Shown: positions 23,887 through 32,880 of the stretch, one piece after another | Layout: each line of letters starts with the position of its first letter | How positions within the stretch are numbered: position 1 is the stretch's first letter | Source: Lachnospiraceae bacterium | GTDB taxonomy: Bacteria; Bacillota; Clostridia; Lachnospirales; Lachnospiraceae | Direction of reading: 5' to 3' | NCBI GenBank assembly: GCA_902363555.1 | Contig: CABJAM010000006.1 | Coordinates: 265,854 to 329,853, forward strand | DNA length: 64,000 nt | Notes under the pieces: generated by a model | Told to the model about the DNA's origin: nothing | Databases searched by the model: none | Seen by the model: only the letters and a program-made list of their open reading frames with translations | Program-made: the position numbers and the translations under genes

Positions 23887-24663
23887 GTGAATACTTTTAT
23901 TGGATTAATGATACCGTTTCTTGGAACAACGCTGGGAGCCGCCTGTGTATTCTTTTTGCGAAAGGAACTAAAGCCCGGCGTACAGAAAGCACTGCTGGGC
24001 TTTGCATCCGGCGTTATGGTGGCGGCGTCCGTATGGTCACTGCTCATACCGGCCATGGATATGTCTGAGGGTATGGGCAAACTGGCCTTTATACCAGCGG
24101 CGGTGGGGCTGCTTTTGGGTATTGCATTTTTGCTTGGCATGGACCGACTCATTCCCCATCTCCACATGGGAGCCGATCAGGCAGAGGGCCCGAAAACCTC
24201 TTTGAAGAAAACGACCATGCTTGTGCTGGCTGTGACGCTGCACAATATTCCCGAAGGGATGGCCGTGGGCGTTGTATTTGCCGGGATGCTCAGTGAAAAC
24301 AGCGCGATCACACTGGCTGGCGCCATGGCACTGTCCATAGGTATCGCCATCCAGAATTTCCCCGAGGGGGCCATCATATCCCTGCCTCTGAAAAATGAAG
24401 GGATGAGCCATAAACGCGCCTTTATCTACGGCACCGCCTCCGGCGTGGTGGAACCGATCGCGGCATTTATCACCATTTTGCTGGCTTCCTTTATAGAACC
24501 CGTGCTGCCGTACCTGCTGGCCTTTGCCGCCGGCGCCATGCTCTATGTCGTCGTCGAAGAACTCATTCCCGAAGCCAGCGAAGGCGAACACAGCAACATC
24601 GGCACCATAGGCTTCGCCGTAGGATTCGTGATTATGATGGTGCTCGATGTGGCATTAGGATAA
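23887..24663 (+). CDS. ZIP-family metal transporter
   Basis: A 258-residue membrane protein with about eight helices. The helix IV motif HNIPEGMAVGV and helix V motif NFPEGAIISLP carry the metal-binding His/Asn/Glu residues of ZIP carriers of the GufA type, which take up zinc or related divalent metals. The start is GTG at 23887 behind AAGGAGGA. It ends in a strong shared terminator. No metal-responsive operator was recognised upstream. Confidence 0.92.
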   Translation: MNTFIGLMIPFLGTTLGAACVFFLRKELKPGVQKALLGFASGVMVAASVWSLLIPAMDMSEGMGKLAFIPAAVGLLLGIAFLLGMDRLIPHLHMGADQAEGPKTSLKKTTMLVLAVTLHNIPEGMAVGVVFAGMLSENSAITLAGAMALSIGIAIQNFPEGAIISLPLKNEGMSHKRAFIYGTASGVVEPIAAFITILLASFIEPVLPYLLAFAAGAMLYVVVEELIPEASEGEHSNIGTIGFAVGFVIMMVLDVALG

Positions 24664-24678
24664 TTACCTAAAAAATAT

Positions 24679-24726
24679 ATAGGCCCTGGTCCGATAATGT
24701 AATTACATTACCCGGCCGGGGCCTAT
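24679..24726. terminator. Bidirectional terminator with inner palindrome
   Basis: ATAGGCCCTGG pairs with CCGGGGCCTAT (one wobble), and the loop contains the perfect 16-bp palindrome TAATGTAATTACATTA. It separates the ZIP gene from the leftward membrane protein gene. Confidence 0.9.
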
Positions 24727-24748
24727 TTATATCTAATAATCATCCTCG

Positions 24749-25471
24749 CTATTCTTCAACACTTGCCGCCCGTCCAAACAGCATATCGATAAACTGCAGC
24801 CCCAGGCTCTGATGTTCTCCCGAAATCACCACACCCACGGCCATATTTTCAAGAATCACGCCTTTATCTTTAAAATAATCGATCCCATCCAGCCGGATAC
24901 CGCAATAAAATGTCTCCTCCTCAATGCCCTCCTCGCGCTCATCATCTGTGGGCACATAGGTTGTCTCAAAGAGCAGATCCTTAGCCTTTAATTCCTCAAA
25001 CAAATCCGCAGGAAGCACCTCCTCAAGATTTGCAAACATCTGCTGTGCGCCGTAATAGATAATGCCGGATTCCGGAGCAACCATCAGATCAGCGCCGCCG
25101 CTCATCACAAGAGCCATAAGCTTTTGAAGCATGATTGCCGAGGTCTGATCACCGGTGTCCGCAGAAAAGGATATGGTGTCATCAAAGCTGATGGGGTCCT
25201 TATCCTCCTCGGTCAGTCCGAGATAATTTTTAAAATCCAGATTGATTTCATCATAGGCCGTGGTCGGGTCCTCACTGTATGTATCACACAGCACCAGGGT
25301 CATTGCATCAGGATTGTAAATCAACTGTGCATGTATGAATGATGCGGCCAGGATGATGACCAGAATGCTCACAAGAATGCCGAATTTATAATATGTCCAT
25401 ATATAATCGACTTTCTGGCGGAAATTCATTTTTGCCAGTTTTTCTTTGTCTCCTTTAAATGGGTTAGCCAT
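24749..25471 (-). CDS. Membrane-anchored protein of unknown function
   Basis: A 240-residue protein: a charged cytosolic N-terminus (MANPFKGDKEKLAKMNFRQK), one membrane helix (~31-50) and a ~190-residue acidic outer domain. The outer part contains patterns such as GGADLMVAPESGIIYYGAQ that recall solute-binding-type folds, but no known family is recognised. The start at 25471 follows GGTGGAG. It has its own promoter and no operon partner. Similar single-helix proteins occur in Lachnospiraceae as hypotheticals, from memory. Confidence 0.7.
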   Translation of the reverse strand: MANPFKGDKEKLAKMNFRQKVDYIWTYYKFGILVSILVIILAASFIHAQLIYNPDAMTLVLCDTYSEDPTTAYDEINLDFKNYLGLTEEDKDPISFDDTISFSADTGDQTSAIMLQKLMALVMSGGADLMVAPESGIIYYGAQQMFANLEEVLPADLFEELKAKDLLFETTYVPTDDEREEGIEEETFYCGIRLDGIDYFKDKGVILENMAVGVVISGEHQSLGLQFIDMLFGRAASVEE

Positions 25472-25503
25472 TTTTCTCCACCTTTCGTATCGCGAATATA
25501 AAA

Positions 25504-25532
25504 ATTCTACCATATTTAGACGGAAGTTTCAA
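25504..25532 (-). promoter_or_regulatory. Promoter of the membrane-anchored protein gene
   Basis: On the minus strand TTGAAA, 17-bp spacer, TAGAAT. Confidence 0.7.
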
Positions 25533-25712
25533 TTTGAAAAATGGAACCGTTTATGAAACTTTTGTAAAATGTTTGTGAACTGAAATCTTATAGCATTACA
25601 ATTCATTGTTAAATTGTACATGAAAACGAATATTGACAGAATTATTTTTGTGATATAAGAAATATTCGCAATTAAGATAAGTAATACTAATGAATTGGAA
25701 AATAGAATAGTA

Positions 25713-25741
25713 TTGATTTCAATAAAAAGTTGATGTACAAT
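25713..25741 (+). promoter_or_regulatory. Promoter of purC
   Basis: TTGATT (25713-25718), 17-bp spacer, TACAAT (25736-25741), giving a leader of ~200 nt before purC. Confidence 0.6.
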
Positions 25742-25766
25742 ATGGTCGAAACCTTTAGATAAACGA

Positions 25767-25912
25767 GTTTGCATATTCAGCGGAACTAATGGTATTCATT
25801 AGCTGAACTTATTAAATGCGAACGTTAAGTCACAGGCAGGCCGTCGGTTTCCCGCAAAGCTTTCAGTTCGGGGATATCACGACAAATATGTAGAGTTCAG
25901 GCACCCTGAGCT
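25767..25912 (+). ncRNA. Structured 5' leader of purC
   Basis: Several nested pairings: GTTTGCAT (25767-25774) with ATGCGAAC (25816-25823); TTCAG with CTGAA and CTAAT with ATTAG inside it; GTCG/CCCG with CGGG/CGAC around 25842-25882; and an 8-bp stem AGTTCAGG/CCTGAGCT (25894-25912). No purine-aptamer core, ykkC/PRPP signature or other known riboswitch was recognised. Cis-regulatory role is inferred. Confidence 0.5.
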
Positions 25913-25947
25913 GTTACACCAATATCAATGATAAGGATGGTAGAAGC

Positions 25948-26652
25948 ATGGAAAAGTTAGATTTGTTATATGAAGGAAAAGCAAAGAAAGTGTACACAAC
26001 CGAAGATCCGGACGTATTGATCGTGGACTACAAGGATGATGCCACAGCATTTAACGGTGAAAAGAAAGGTACGATCACCGGCAAGGGCGTTGTCAACAAC
26101 CGCATGACCAACCTGATGTTCAAGATGCTGGAAAAACAGGGCATCCCGACCCATCTTATCGAAGAAATCAGCGACCGCGAAACAATCGTTAAAAAAGTGG
26201 AAATCGTTCCTCTGGAAGTTATTGTCCGCAATGTGGCTGCCGGCAGCTTTTCTAAAAAGCTGGGAATCGAGGAGGGCTTTAAGCTTCTTGCGCCGACACT
26301 GGAGTTCAGCTATAAGGATGATGATCTGGGCGATCCGATGATCAACGACTATTTTGCAATTGCCATCGGTGCTGCTACCCGTGAAGAAATCGATACGATC
26401 ACGGAATACGCTTTTAAAATAAATGACTTTATGAAGAAATTTTTCGCTGAAATCGGTATTGACTTAATTGACTTTAAGATTGAATTTGGCCGTTACAAAG
26501 GACAGATCATTCTTGCTGATGAAATTTCTCCGGATACATGCCGTTTCTGGGATAGCAAAACACATGAAAAACTGGATAAGGACCGTTTCCGCAGAGACAT
26601 GGGAAATGTGGAAGAAGCTTACGAAGAAGTATTTAAGAGACTTGGTTTATAA
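25948..26652 (+). CDS. purC: Phosphoribosylaminoimidazole-succinocarboxamide synthase
   Basis: A 234-residue enzyme that joins CAIR and aspartate with ATP to make SAICAR in purine synthesis. Motifs: LLYEGKAKKVYTT at the N-terminus, SDRETIVKKVEIVPLEVIVRNVAAGS, and ILADEISPDTCRFW. Length is typical of the stand-alone bacterial enzyme. It begins the purC-purF transcript (22-nt gap to purF) behind a long structured leader. Confidence 0.98.
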   Translation: MEKLDLLYEGKAKKVYTTEDPDVLIVDYKDDATAFNGEKKGTITGKGVVNNRMTNLMFKMLEKQGIPTHLIEEISDRETIVKKVEIVPLEVIVRNVAAGSFSKKLGIEEGFKLLAPTLEFSYKDDDLGDPMINDYFAIAIGAATREEIDTITEYAFKINDFMKKFFAEIGIDLIDFKIEFGRYKGQIILADEISPDTCRFWDSKTHEKLDKDRFRRDMGNVEEAYEEVFKRLGL

Positions 26653-26674
26653 TACTTTTTGAAAGGTAAAATAC

Positions 26675-28099
26675 ATGAACAGACAGTGGAACGACTTGAC
26701 AATCAGTGATGAGCTTCACGAGGAGTGCGGCGTTTTCGGAGCGTATGATCTGGAAGGCGGTGATATTGCCAACTGGGTTTACTATGGGCTTTTTGCGCTG
26801 CAGCACCGCGGTCAGGAGAGCTGCGGTATTGCGGTGAGCGAACACAGGGATATCCGTTATTATAAGGATATGGGCCTGGTCAACGAGGTCTTTACGGCAG
26901 AAAATCTGAACCGCCTTCATGGAGATATCGCCATCGGACATGTCCGTTATTCCACTGCCGGCAGCAGCGTCCGCGCCAACGCCCAGCCTCTGGTAACAAA
27001 ATATATCAAGGGTACGCTGGCTATTGCCCACAATGGCAACCTGGTCAATGCCGTGGATCTGAGAGAAAAACTGGAACGAAGCGGGGCTATTTTCCAGACG
27101 ACCATTGATTCGGAGGTCATTGCCTATCTGGTGGCCAGAGAACGTGTCGGCAGCAGGTCCGTGGAGGAAGCGGTAGGAAAAGCCATGCAGCATATCCGGG
27201 GCGCTTATTCCCTCTTGGTTATGAGTCCGAGAAAGCTGACCTGCGCCAGAGATCCCTATGGATTTAAGCCATTATGTATTGGTAAAAAAGATTCCGTTTA
27301 CGTGGTAGCCTCGGAAACCTGCGCCCTGGATGCTGTCGGTGCCGAATTTATCCGGGATGTGCTGCCTGGAGAAATCGTTACGATCACCGCGGACGGTTTA
27401 CAGTCCAACACTCAGTACTGCAATAAAAAGCCTGCGCGCTGTATTTTTGAATATATTTATTTTGCCCGCCCGGACAGTGTTATTGACGGCGCGGTTGTGT
27501 TTGACGCGCGGATCGCTGCGGGGAAGATTCTTGCCCAGACGCATCCGGTGGAAGCCGACCTGGTGGTTGGTGTTCCGGAGTCGGGGAATGTGGCCGCCAT
27601 GGGCTTTTCTCTGGCCTCCGGTATTCCTTATGGGCAGGCCTTTGTGAAAAATAATTATATTGGCCGTACCTTTATAAAGCCCGGGCAGAGCCTTCGGGAG
27701 CAGAGCGTACGGATCAAGCTGAACGTGTTAAAAAGTGTGGTGGAGGGCAAGCGGATCGTTATGATCGACGATTCCATTGTCCGGGGCACGACCAGCGCCC
27801 GCATTGTCCAGATGCTTAAAAACGCCGGGGCAAAAGAGGTGCATGTGCGCATCAGCTCGCCGCCGTTTAAGTTTCCGTGCTATTTTGGAACGGATATACC
27901 GTCGGGCGACCAGCTCATCGCCAATCACCATTCGGTGGATGGGATCTGTGAGCTGCTGGGTGCCGATTCGCTGGGCTACCTGGATGTAAACCGGCTGGGT
28001 GAGATGGTGGGCGGACTGGATTATTGTGACGCGTGCTTTACCGGGAATTACCCTGTGGACCCGCCGAAGCGGGATATCCGCGGTGATTTTGAAAGCTGA
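26675..28099 (+). CDS. purF: Amidophosphoribosyltransferase
   Basis: A 474-residue enzyme for the first step of purine synthesis. Cys18 in HEECGVFGAYD would be exposed after propeptide removal and serves as the N-terminal nucleophile of the glutamine amidotransferase domain. The PRPP site is VMIDDSIVRGTTS. The C-terminal CDACFTGNYP and other cysteines fit the 4Fe-4S form known from Bacillus. GAAAGG precedes the ATG. purB follows after a hairpin and its own promoter. Confidence 0.97.
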   Translation: MNRQWNDLTISDELHEECGVFGAYDLEGGDIANWVYYGLFALQHRGQESCGIAVSEHRDIRYYKDMGLVNEVFTAENLNRLHGDIAIGHVRYSTAGSSVRANAQPLVTKYIKGTLAIAHNGNLVNAVDLREKLERSGAIFQTTIDSEVIAYLVARERVGSRSVEEAVGKAMQHIRGAYSLLVMSPRKLTCARDPYGFKPLCIGKKDSVYVVASETCALDAVGAEFIRDVLPGEIVTITADGLQSNTQYCNKKPARCIFEYIYFARPDSVIDGAVVFDARIAAGKILAQTHPVEADLVVGVPESGNVAAMGFSLASGIPYGQAFVKNNYIGRTFIKPGQSLREQSVRIKLNVLKSVVEGKRIVMIDDSIVRGTTSARIVQMLKNAGAKEVHVRISSPPFKFPCYFGTDIPSGDQLIANHHSVDGICELLGADSLGYLDVNRLGEMVGGLDYCDACFTGNYPVDPPKRDIRGDFES

Positions 28100-28110
28100 A
28101 TAAAAGTTTG

Positions 28111-28149
28111 TTAAAGCCACCGAAAGAGAACATCTTTTGATGGCTTTAA
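28111..28149 (+). terminator. Hairpin after purF
   Basis: TTAAAGCCA (28111-28119) pairs perfectly with TGGCTTTAA (28141-28149). There is no T-tract, so termination is likely partial. Confidence 0.5.
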
Positions 28150-28166
28150 ATTTACGGCGTGGAATG

Positions 28167-28195
28167 TTGCTATTTGCCCGTGAATCATGTAAAAT
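28167..28195 (+). promoter_or_regulatory. Promoter of purB
   Basis: TTGCTA (28167-28172), 17-bp spacer, TAAAAT (28190-28195). Confidence 0.55.
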
Positions 28196-28274
28196 AGAAA
28201 GATATCAGGAAATGATCATTGAGTTAATGACTGAGGGTTGAATCGATAATTATGGATTTTAGGAGGATTTTTTT

Positions 28275-29705
28275 ATGAACGACAGATATCAGACTCCGCT
28301 GGCGGAACGTTATGCCAGCAAGGAAATGCAGTATATTTTTTCACCGGATATGAAATTCAGAACATGGAGACGGCTCTGGATCGCTCTGGCCGAGACAGAA
28401 GCAGAGCTGGGGCTGCCTATTACGGATGAGCAGATTGCGGAATTGAAAGCGGCCAAGGATGATATTAATTATGATGTGGCCAAAGCCAGGGAGGCTCAGG
28501 TGCGCCATGATGTGATGTCTCATGTTTATGCCTATGGCCAGCAGTGTCCGACGGCTAAGGGGATCATCCACCTGGGAGCCACGAGCTGCTATGTTGGGGA
28601 TAATACGGATATTATCATTATGCGCGAGGCTCTGGCGCTGGTCCATAAAAAACTGGTGAATGTGATCGCCGAGCTTGCCAGATTTGCTGATACTTATAAA
28701 AATCTGCCCACTCTGGCATTTACTCATTTTCAGCCGGCTCAGCCGACGACTGTGGGGAAACGCGCGTCTCTTTGGCTTATGGAGCTGACCATGGACCTGG
28801 AGGACGTGGAGTATATGATGTCTCAGTTAAAGCTCCTGGGGTCTAAGGGTACCACGGGTACACAGGCCAGCTTTTTGGAGCTGTTTGACGGCGACCATGA
28901 AAAATGTAAGGAAGCCGACCGCCGTATTGCCAGGAAAATGGGCTTTGAGTCCTGCTATCCGGTGTCCGGACAGACCTATTCCCGAAAAGTGGATTCCCGT
29001 GTGATCAATGTGCTGGGCGGCATTGCCCAGAGTGCGCATAAGTTTTCCAATGACATCCGCCTTTTGCAGCATTTGAAGGAAATCGAGGAGCCTTTTGAAA
29101 AGAGCCAGATCGGTTCATCGGCCATGGCCTATAAGAGAAATCCTATGCGCAGCGAGCGTATTGCCTCACTTTCCCGCTATGTCATGGTCGACATGCTTAA
29201 TCCGGCCATTACCGCAGCGACTCAGTGGTTTGAAAGGACTCTGGATGATTCTGCCAATAAACGTCTGAGCATTCCCGAAGGCTTTTTAGCCATCGACGGT
29301 ATTCTGGACTTATATATGAATGTGGTGGATGGACTTGTGGTATATCCGAAGGTGATCGAGCAGCGTCTTATGAGTGAGCTGCCGTTTATGGCTACGGAAA
29401 ATATTATGATGGATGCAGTGAAGGCCGGCGGCGACCGTCAGGAGCTCCATGAGCGCATCCGTGAACATTCCATGGCTGCAGGCCGCATGGTGAAGGTGGA
29501 AGGCCAGAAAAACGATCTGCTTGAGCGTATTGCCGCAGACCCGGCCTTTGGTATGACCATGGAGCAGTTGGAAGCGATTATGAAGCCGGAAAATTTTGTG
29601 GGACGCGCGCCGCAGCAGGTGGAGGAATTTCTTGCTGAGGTTGTAAATCCCATTCTTGAAGCCAATAAGGACGAGCTTGGATTAAAGGCTGAGATCAATG
29701 TCTGA
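28275..29705 (+). CDS. purB: Adenylosuccinate lyase
   Basis: A 476-residue lyase that acts twice in purine synthesis, releasing fumarate from SAICAR and from adenylosuccinate. The superfamily signature SSAMAYKRNPMRSERIA and the substrate motifs HLGATSCYVGDN and THFQPAQPTTVGKR are intact. It is the longer form of the enzyme. TAGGAGGA precedes the ATG. It follows purC and purF, with a promoter of its own. Confidence 0.97.
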   Translation: MNDRYQTPLAERYASKEMQYIFSPDMKFRTWRRLWIALAETEAELGLPITDEQIAELKAAKDDINYDVAKAREAQVRHDVMSHVYAYGQQCPTAKGIIHLGATSCYVGDNTDIIIMREALALVHKKLVNVIAELARFADTYKNLPTLAFTHFQPAQPTTVGKRASLWLMELTMDLEDVEYMMSQLKLLGSKGTTGTQASFLELFDGDHEKCKEADRRIARKMGFESCYPVSGQTYSRKVDSRVINVLGGIAQSAHKFSNDIRLLQHLKEIEEPFEKSQIGSSAMAYKRNPMRSERIASLSRYVMVDMLNPAITAATQWFERTLDDSANKRLSIPEGFLAIDGILDLYMNVVDGLVVYPKVIEQRLMSELPFMATENIMMDAVKAGGDRQELHERIREHSMAAGRMVKVEGQKNDLLERIAADPAFGMTMEQLEAIMKPENFVGRAPQQVEEFLAEVVNPILEANKDELGLKAEINV

Positions 29706-29742
29706 TGGCGGACAGATACGCCGGTAAGTCAGGGGGGATTGT

Positions 29743-30240
29743 GTGATCGCATTGTCCGTTGTAGATGTCAAGGACTTTATGTCCAAGGTCCTTGTGAAAA
29801 ATACATTTGATAAGTTTTATATATGTGATGGCGAAATTGAAACCTTTACGTCCTTTCGCTTTGGCGGCCGGCTCAATAAGGGGTATTATTCCAGTGATGA
29901 GATCGAGGGGCTTGACGGGCGGGAAACGCCTTTCTGGTCCGAGATGAAGCCCTTTGCCTACCAGGTCATCCGGGGGAAGAAGCTGCCTCTGAGCTTTAAG
30001 CTTGTTTTTCAATTGTCCGATGAAAATATGAGCTGGCTTCTGACCCATAATCATGTGAACGTTTCGGCATCCGATATCGGCGGTCTTTATCTGAATGTCA
30101 AATACGAGAAAAAGGCGGTGACCCTCATTACCGGCACTTCCTTTAAAACCTTTGTGATGGATAAGACGCTGGAGCAGCTCTGGGATGCCACGCTGCTCCA
30201 GTTTATGAAGCAGAACGAGATCATTGTTGAGAAATTATAG
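29743..30240 (+). CDS. Conserved protein of unknown function (DUF5721-like)
   Basis: A 165-residue soluble protein starting with GTG at 29743 behind GGGGGATT. The sequence (IALSVVDVKDFMSKVL, YICDGEIETFTSFRFGG, LLTHNHVNVSASDIGGLYLN) recalls a Lachnospiraceae-type family I know as DUF5721, but I cannot confirm that without a search. No catalytic motif, signal or membrane helix is seen. It sits 38 nt after purB and may be co-transcribed; its stop is ~70 nt before the htpG CIRCE. Confidence 0.6.
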   Translation: MIALSVVDVKDFMSKVLVKNTFDKFYICDGEIETFTSFRFGGRLNKGYYSSDEIEGLDGRETPFWSEMKPFAYQVIRGKKLPLSFKLVFQLSDENMSWLLTHNHVNVSASDIGGLYLNVKYEKKAVTLITGTSFKTFVMDKTLEQLWDATLLQFMKQNEIIVEKL

Positions 30241-30309
30241 GTGTTTTTAGGATTATCGCTGTTGCTTTTTGCCGTTTTTAAGGAGAAGTTTTAATTAAAT
30301 ATAAAATTA

Positions 30310-30336
30310 CTAGCACTCAATTTGATTGAGTGCTAA
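30310..30336 (+). promoter_or_regulatory. CIRCE operator (HrcA site) for htpG
   Basis: CTAGCACTC, 9-bp spacer, GAGTGCTAA: one mismatch in 18 consensus positions. Unlike the ftsH site it lies just upstream of the -35 box rather than at the start of transcription. Confidence 0.93.
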
Positions 30337-30343
30337 TTTTTTC

Positions 30344-30372
30344 TTGACAATCCGTAAGAAGGGGATTAAAAT
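30344..30372 (+). promoter_or_regulatory. Promoter of htpG
   Basis: Perfect TTGACA (30344-30349), 17-bp spacer, TAAAAT (30367-30372). Confidence 0.8.
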
Positions 30373-30429
30373 AAGGACATAAGCCAAAAAACAACTGTAA
30401 CATATTTTATAATGAATGGAGCGATATAA

Positions 30430-32424
30430 ATGAACAAAAAGGGTAATTTATCAATCAACAGTGAAAACTTATTTCCGATCATTAAAAAGTGGTTATACTC
30501 TGATCACGATATCTTTTTCAGAGAATTGATCTCCAATGGCTGCGATGCCGTGACAAAGGTTAAAAAGCTGGAAGTTATGGGCGAGTATCAGCTTGCGGAT
30601 GATGAGAAGTTTAAAGTTCAGGTGATTGTAAACCCGGAAGATAAAACATTAAAGTTTATTGATAACGGTATCGGTATGACCGATGAGGAAGTGGAAGAGT
30701 ACATTACTCAAATCGCATTTTCCGGAGCCAGTGCATTTCTGGAAAAGTACAAGGATAAGACGAATGAAGATCAGATTATCGGTCATTTCGGACTTGGTTT
30801 TTATTCCGCATTTATGGTAGCTGAAAAGGTAACGATCGACACACTTTCATGGCAGCCGGATGCAAAGCCGGTATATTGGGAATGTGACGGTGAAAGCGAG
30901 TACGCCATCAGCGAAGGTACACGCACTGAGCGCGGAACTGAGATCACCCTTTACCTGAACGAGGAAAGTGTGGAATTTGCCAATGAATACAAGGCCAGAG
31001 AAGTTATTGAAAAATACTGCTCTTTCATGCCGGTAGAAATCTATCTCTCCAAAGAGGGCGGCGAACCGGAGTATGAAACCATCGATGAATCCGAGGTTAC
31101 CGACGAAGATACCGTTGTGGAGACGATTGTAGAGCCTGCCAAGACCGAGGAAAAGGAAAATGAGGACGGCACGAAAGAAACCGTGGAAATCTCTCCAGCC
31201 CAGAACAAAGCTAAGATCGTGAGACGCCCTCAACTGTTAAATGATACGACACCGCTGTGGACCAAGCATCCTAATGATTGCACAGAAGAAGAATATAAGG
31301 AATTTTACCGCAAGGTATTTATGGATTACAAGGAGCCGTTATTCTGGATCCATCTGAACATGGATTATCCGTTTAACTTAAAAGGCATCCTGTATTTCCC
31401 TAAGATCAATTATGAGTATGAGTCCATCGAGGGCAAGATTAAATTATACAATAACCAGGTATTTATCGCAGATAATATTAAGGAAGTTATTCCGGAATTC
31501 CTCATGCTCTTAAAGGGCGTGATCGACTGCCCGGATCTGCCGCTGAATGTATCCCGTTCTGCGCTGCAAAATGACGGCTTTGTCCGCAAGATTTCCGATT
31601 ATATTACCAAGAAGGTGGCCGACCGTCTCAGCGGTATGTGCAAGACCGACCGGGAAAACTACGAGAAATACTGGGATGATATTAATCCATTTATTAAATT
31701 TGGCTGCATTAAAGACCAGAAATTCAACGAGAAGATGAAAGATTTTATCATCTATAAAAACCTTGAGGATAAGTACATCACTCTGGAGGATTACCTGGAG
31801 GCTGCCAAGGAAAAGCACGAGAATCAGGTATTCTACGTGACCGATGAGATCCAGCAGTCTCAGTATATCAATATGTTTAAGAAAGAGGGCCTGGATGCCG
31901 TCATCTTAAAGCATAATATTGACCAGCCGTTTATAACGAATTTGGAACAGGCAAAAGAAGATGTGAAGTTCCGCCGTATCGATACGGACCTTGCAGATAT
32001 TTTCAAGGAGGAGCCGTCTGAGGAGGATACCAAGGCACTTGAGGAGGACGCAGCTAAGCTGACAGACACCTTTAAGAAAGCTCTTGGCCGTGAAAATCTG
32101 ACTGTGAAGGTGGAAAAATTAAAGAATGCCGATGTATCTTCCATGATCACGTTATCCGAGGACAGCCGCAGAATGCAGGATATGATGAAGATGTATGGTA
32201 TGAATGACACCGGTATGTTTGGCGGCGAGGGCGAAACATTGGTGCTCAATGCCAACAATGACCTTGTACAGTATGTCCTTACCAACGCCGACGGTGAAAA
32301 TACGGAGCTGATCTGCCAGCAGTTATACGATCTGGCGCTGTTGACCCATAAGCCGCTGTCCGCTGATGCCCTGACTAAATTTGTAGAGCGCAGCAACCGG
32401 ATTATGAAGCTTCTGGCGAAATAA
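30430..32424 (+). CDS. htpG: Hsp90-family chaperone HtpG
   Basis: A 664-residue cytosolic ATP-dependent chaperone. The N-terminal GHKL ATPase motifs are intact: FFRELISNGCDAVTK, DNGIGMT, and GHFGLGFYSAFMVAEK. A charged linker (~220-265, rich in Glu and Lys) joins it to the middle domain with FWIHLNMDYPFNLKGILYFP and LNVSRSALQND. The linker is longer than in many bacterial HtpG proteins. The gene has a consensus promoter flanked by a CIRCE, so it appears HrcA-controlled as is ftsH. GGAGCGA precedes the ATG. Confidence 0.97.
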   Translation: MNKKGNLSINSENLFPIIKKWLYSDHDIFFRELISNGCDAVTKVKKLEVMGEYQLADDEKFKVQVIVNPEDKTLKFIDNGIGMTDEEVEEYITQIAFSGASAFLEKYKDKTNEDQIIGHFGLGFYSAFMVAEKVTIDTLSWQPDAKPVYWECDGESEYAISEGTRTERGTEITLYLNEESVEFANEYKAREVIEKYCSFMPVEIYLSKEGGEPEYETIDESEVTDEDTVVETIVEPAKTEEKENEDGTKETVEISPAQNKAKIVRRPQLLNDTTPLWTKHPNDCTEEEYKEFYRKVFMDYKEPLFWIHLNMDYPFNLKGILYFPKINYEYESIEGKIKLYNNQVFIADNIKEVIPEFLMLLKGVIDCPDLPLNVSRSALQNDGFVRKISDYITKKVADRLSGMCKTDRENYEKYWDDINPFIKFGCIKDQKFNEKMKDFIIYKNLEDKYITLEDYLEAAKEKHENQVFYVTDEIQQSQYINMFKKEGLDAVILKHNIDQPFITNLEQAKEDVKFRRIDTDLADIFKEEPSEEDTKALEEDAAKLTDTFKKALGRENLTVKVEKLKNADVSSMITLSEDSRRMQDMMKMYGMNDTGMFGGEGETLVLNANNDLVQYVLTNADGENTELICQQLYDLALLTHKPLSADALTKFVERSNRIMKLLAK

Positions 32425-32522
32425 TTAAACGGACTTTATGCTGCCTGCGGCAGCCCGTCCTCATACTTTTGGGGTCATCAAATGTTAAATCTTTATTATA
32501 TTTAAATTCACAGAAATTTAAT

Positions 32523-32550
32523 TGTAATTTGAGCGCCGGTAGTATATACT
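32523..32550 (+). promoter_or_regulatory. Possible promoter of the rod-like RNA
   Basis: TTGTAA (32523-32528), 16-bp spacer, TATACT (32545-32550). It would start an RNA of ~175 nt ending at the T-run near 32730, or a long leader of the surface protein gene. Confidence 0.45.
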
Positions 32551-32610
32551 GATGTTCATAGCCGGAACATAGATCCGGCATACAGATAAAGTTTTATATA
32601 CGAATTATAC

Positions 32611-32735
32611 AAAAGAGAATTTATAAAAGCAAAGTATAAAAGTAATCATAGTATTGGCAGCGGGTGTTTCAGACACCGTATGCCAGTGCTGTGATTGGTA
32701 TGCTCAAGCTTTTAGAGATTCTCTTTTTTCTTTTA
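32611..32735 (+). ncRNA. Rod-like structured RNA candidate with terminator
   Basis: One long hairpin: AAAAGAGAAT (32611-32620) with ATTCTCTTTT (32718-32727); TAAAAGC with GCTTTTA; a large central internal loop (13 and 11 nt); AATCA with TGATT; TATTGGCA with TGCCAGTG; and an apical GGTGT/ACACC. A T-rich tail follows. The closing stem, central bubble and apical stem recall 6S RNA, though it is short for that family. The gap 32425-33136 has no convincing gene. Confidence 0.5.
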
Positions 32736-32852
32736 ATTTGTTATAAAACATCTTCTCCGGATGACCGGCCCGGAAAAGCCCGGATTTGAAATCTTATATT
32801 TTTCTTCAACATGCTTCTTTACATATATCTTTTTGTAAACGTTCAGACAGGC

Positions 32853-32880
32853 CTGCGCATTTATATTGCGCAGACCTTAC
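32853..32880 (+). repeat. Hairpin repeat, copy 1
   Basis: CTGCGCA and TGCGCAG flank a 7-nt loop, followed by ACCTTAC. A close copy lies at 33079-33104. Confidence 0.65.

Noticed and set aside
25748..25947. Purine (guanine/adenine) or ykkC/PRPP riboswitch before purC
   Set aside because: The conserved aptamer core bases were not found although the region is structured; reported as an unknown leader instead.
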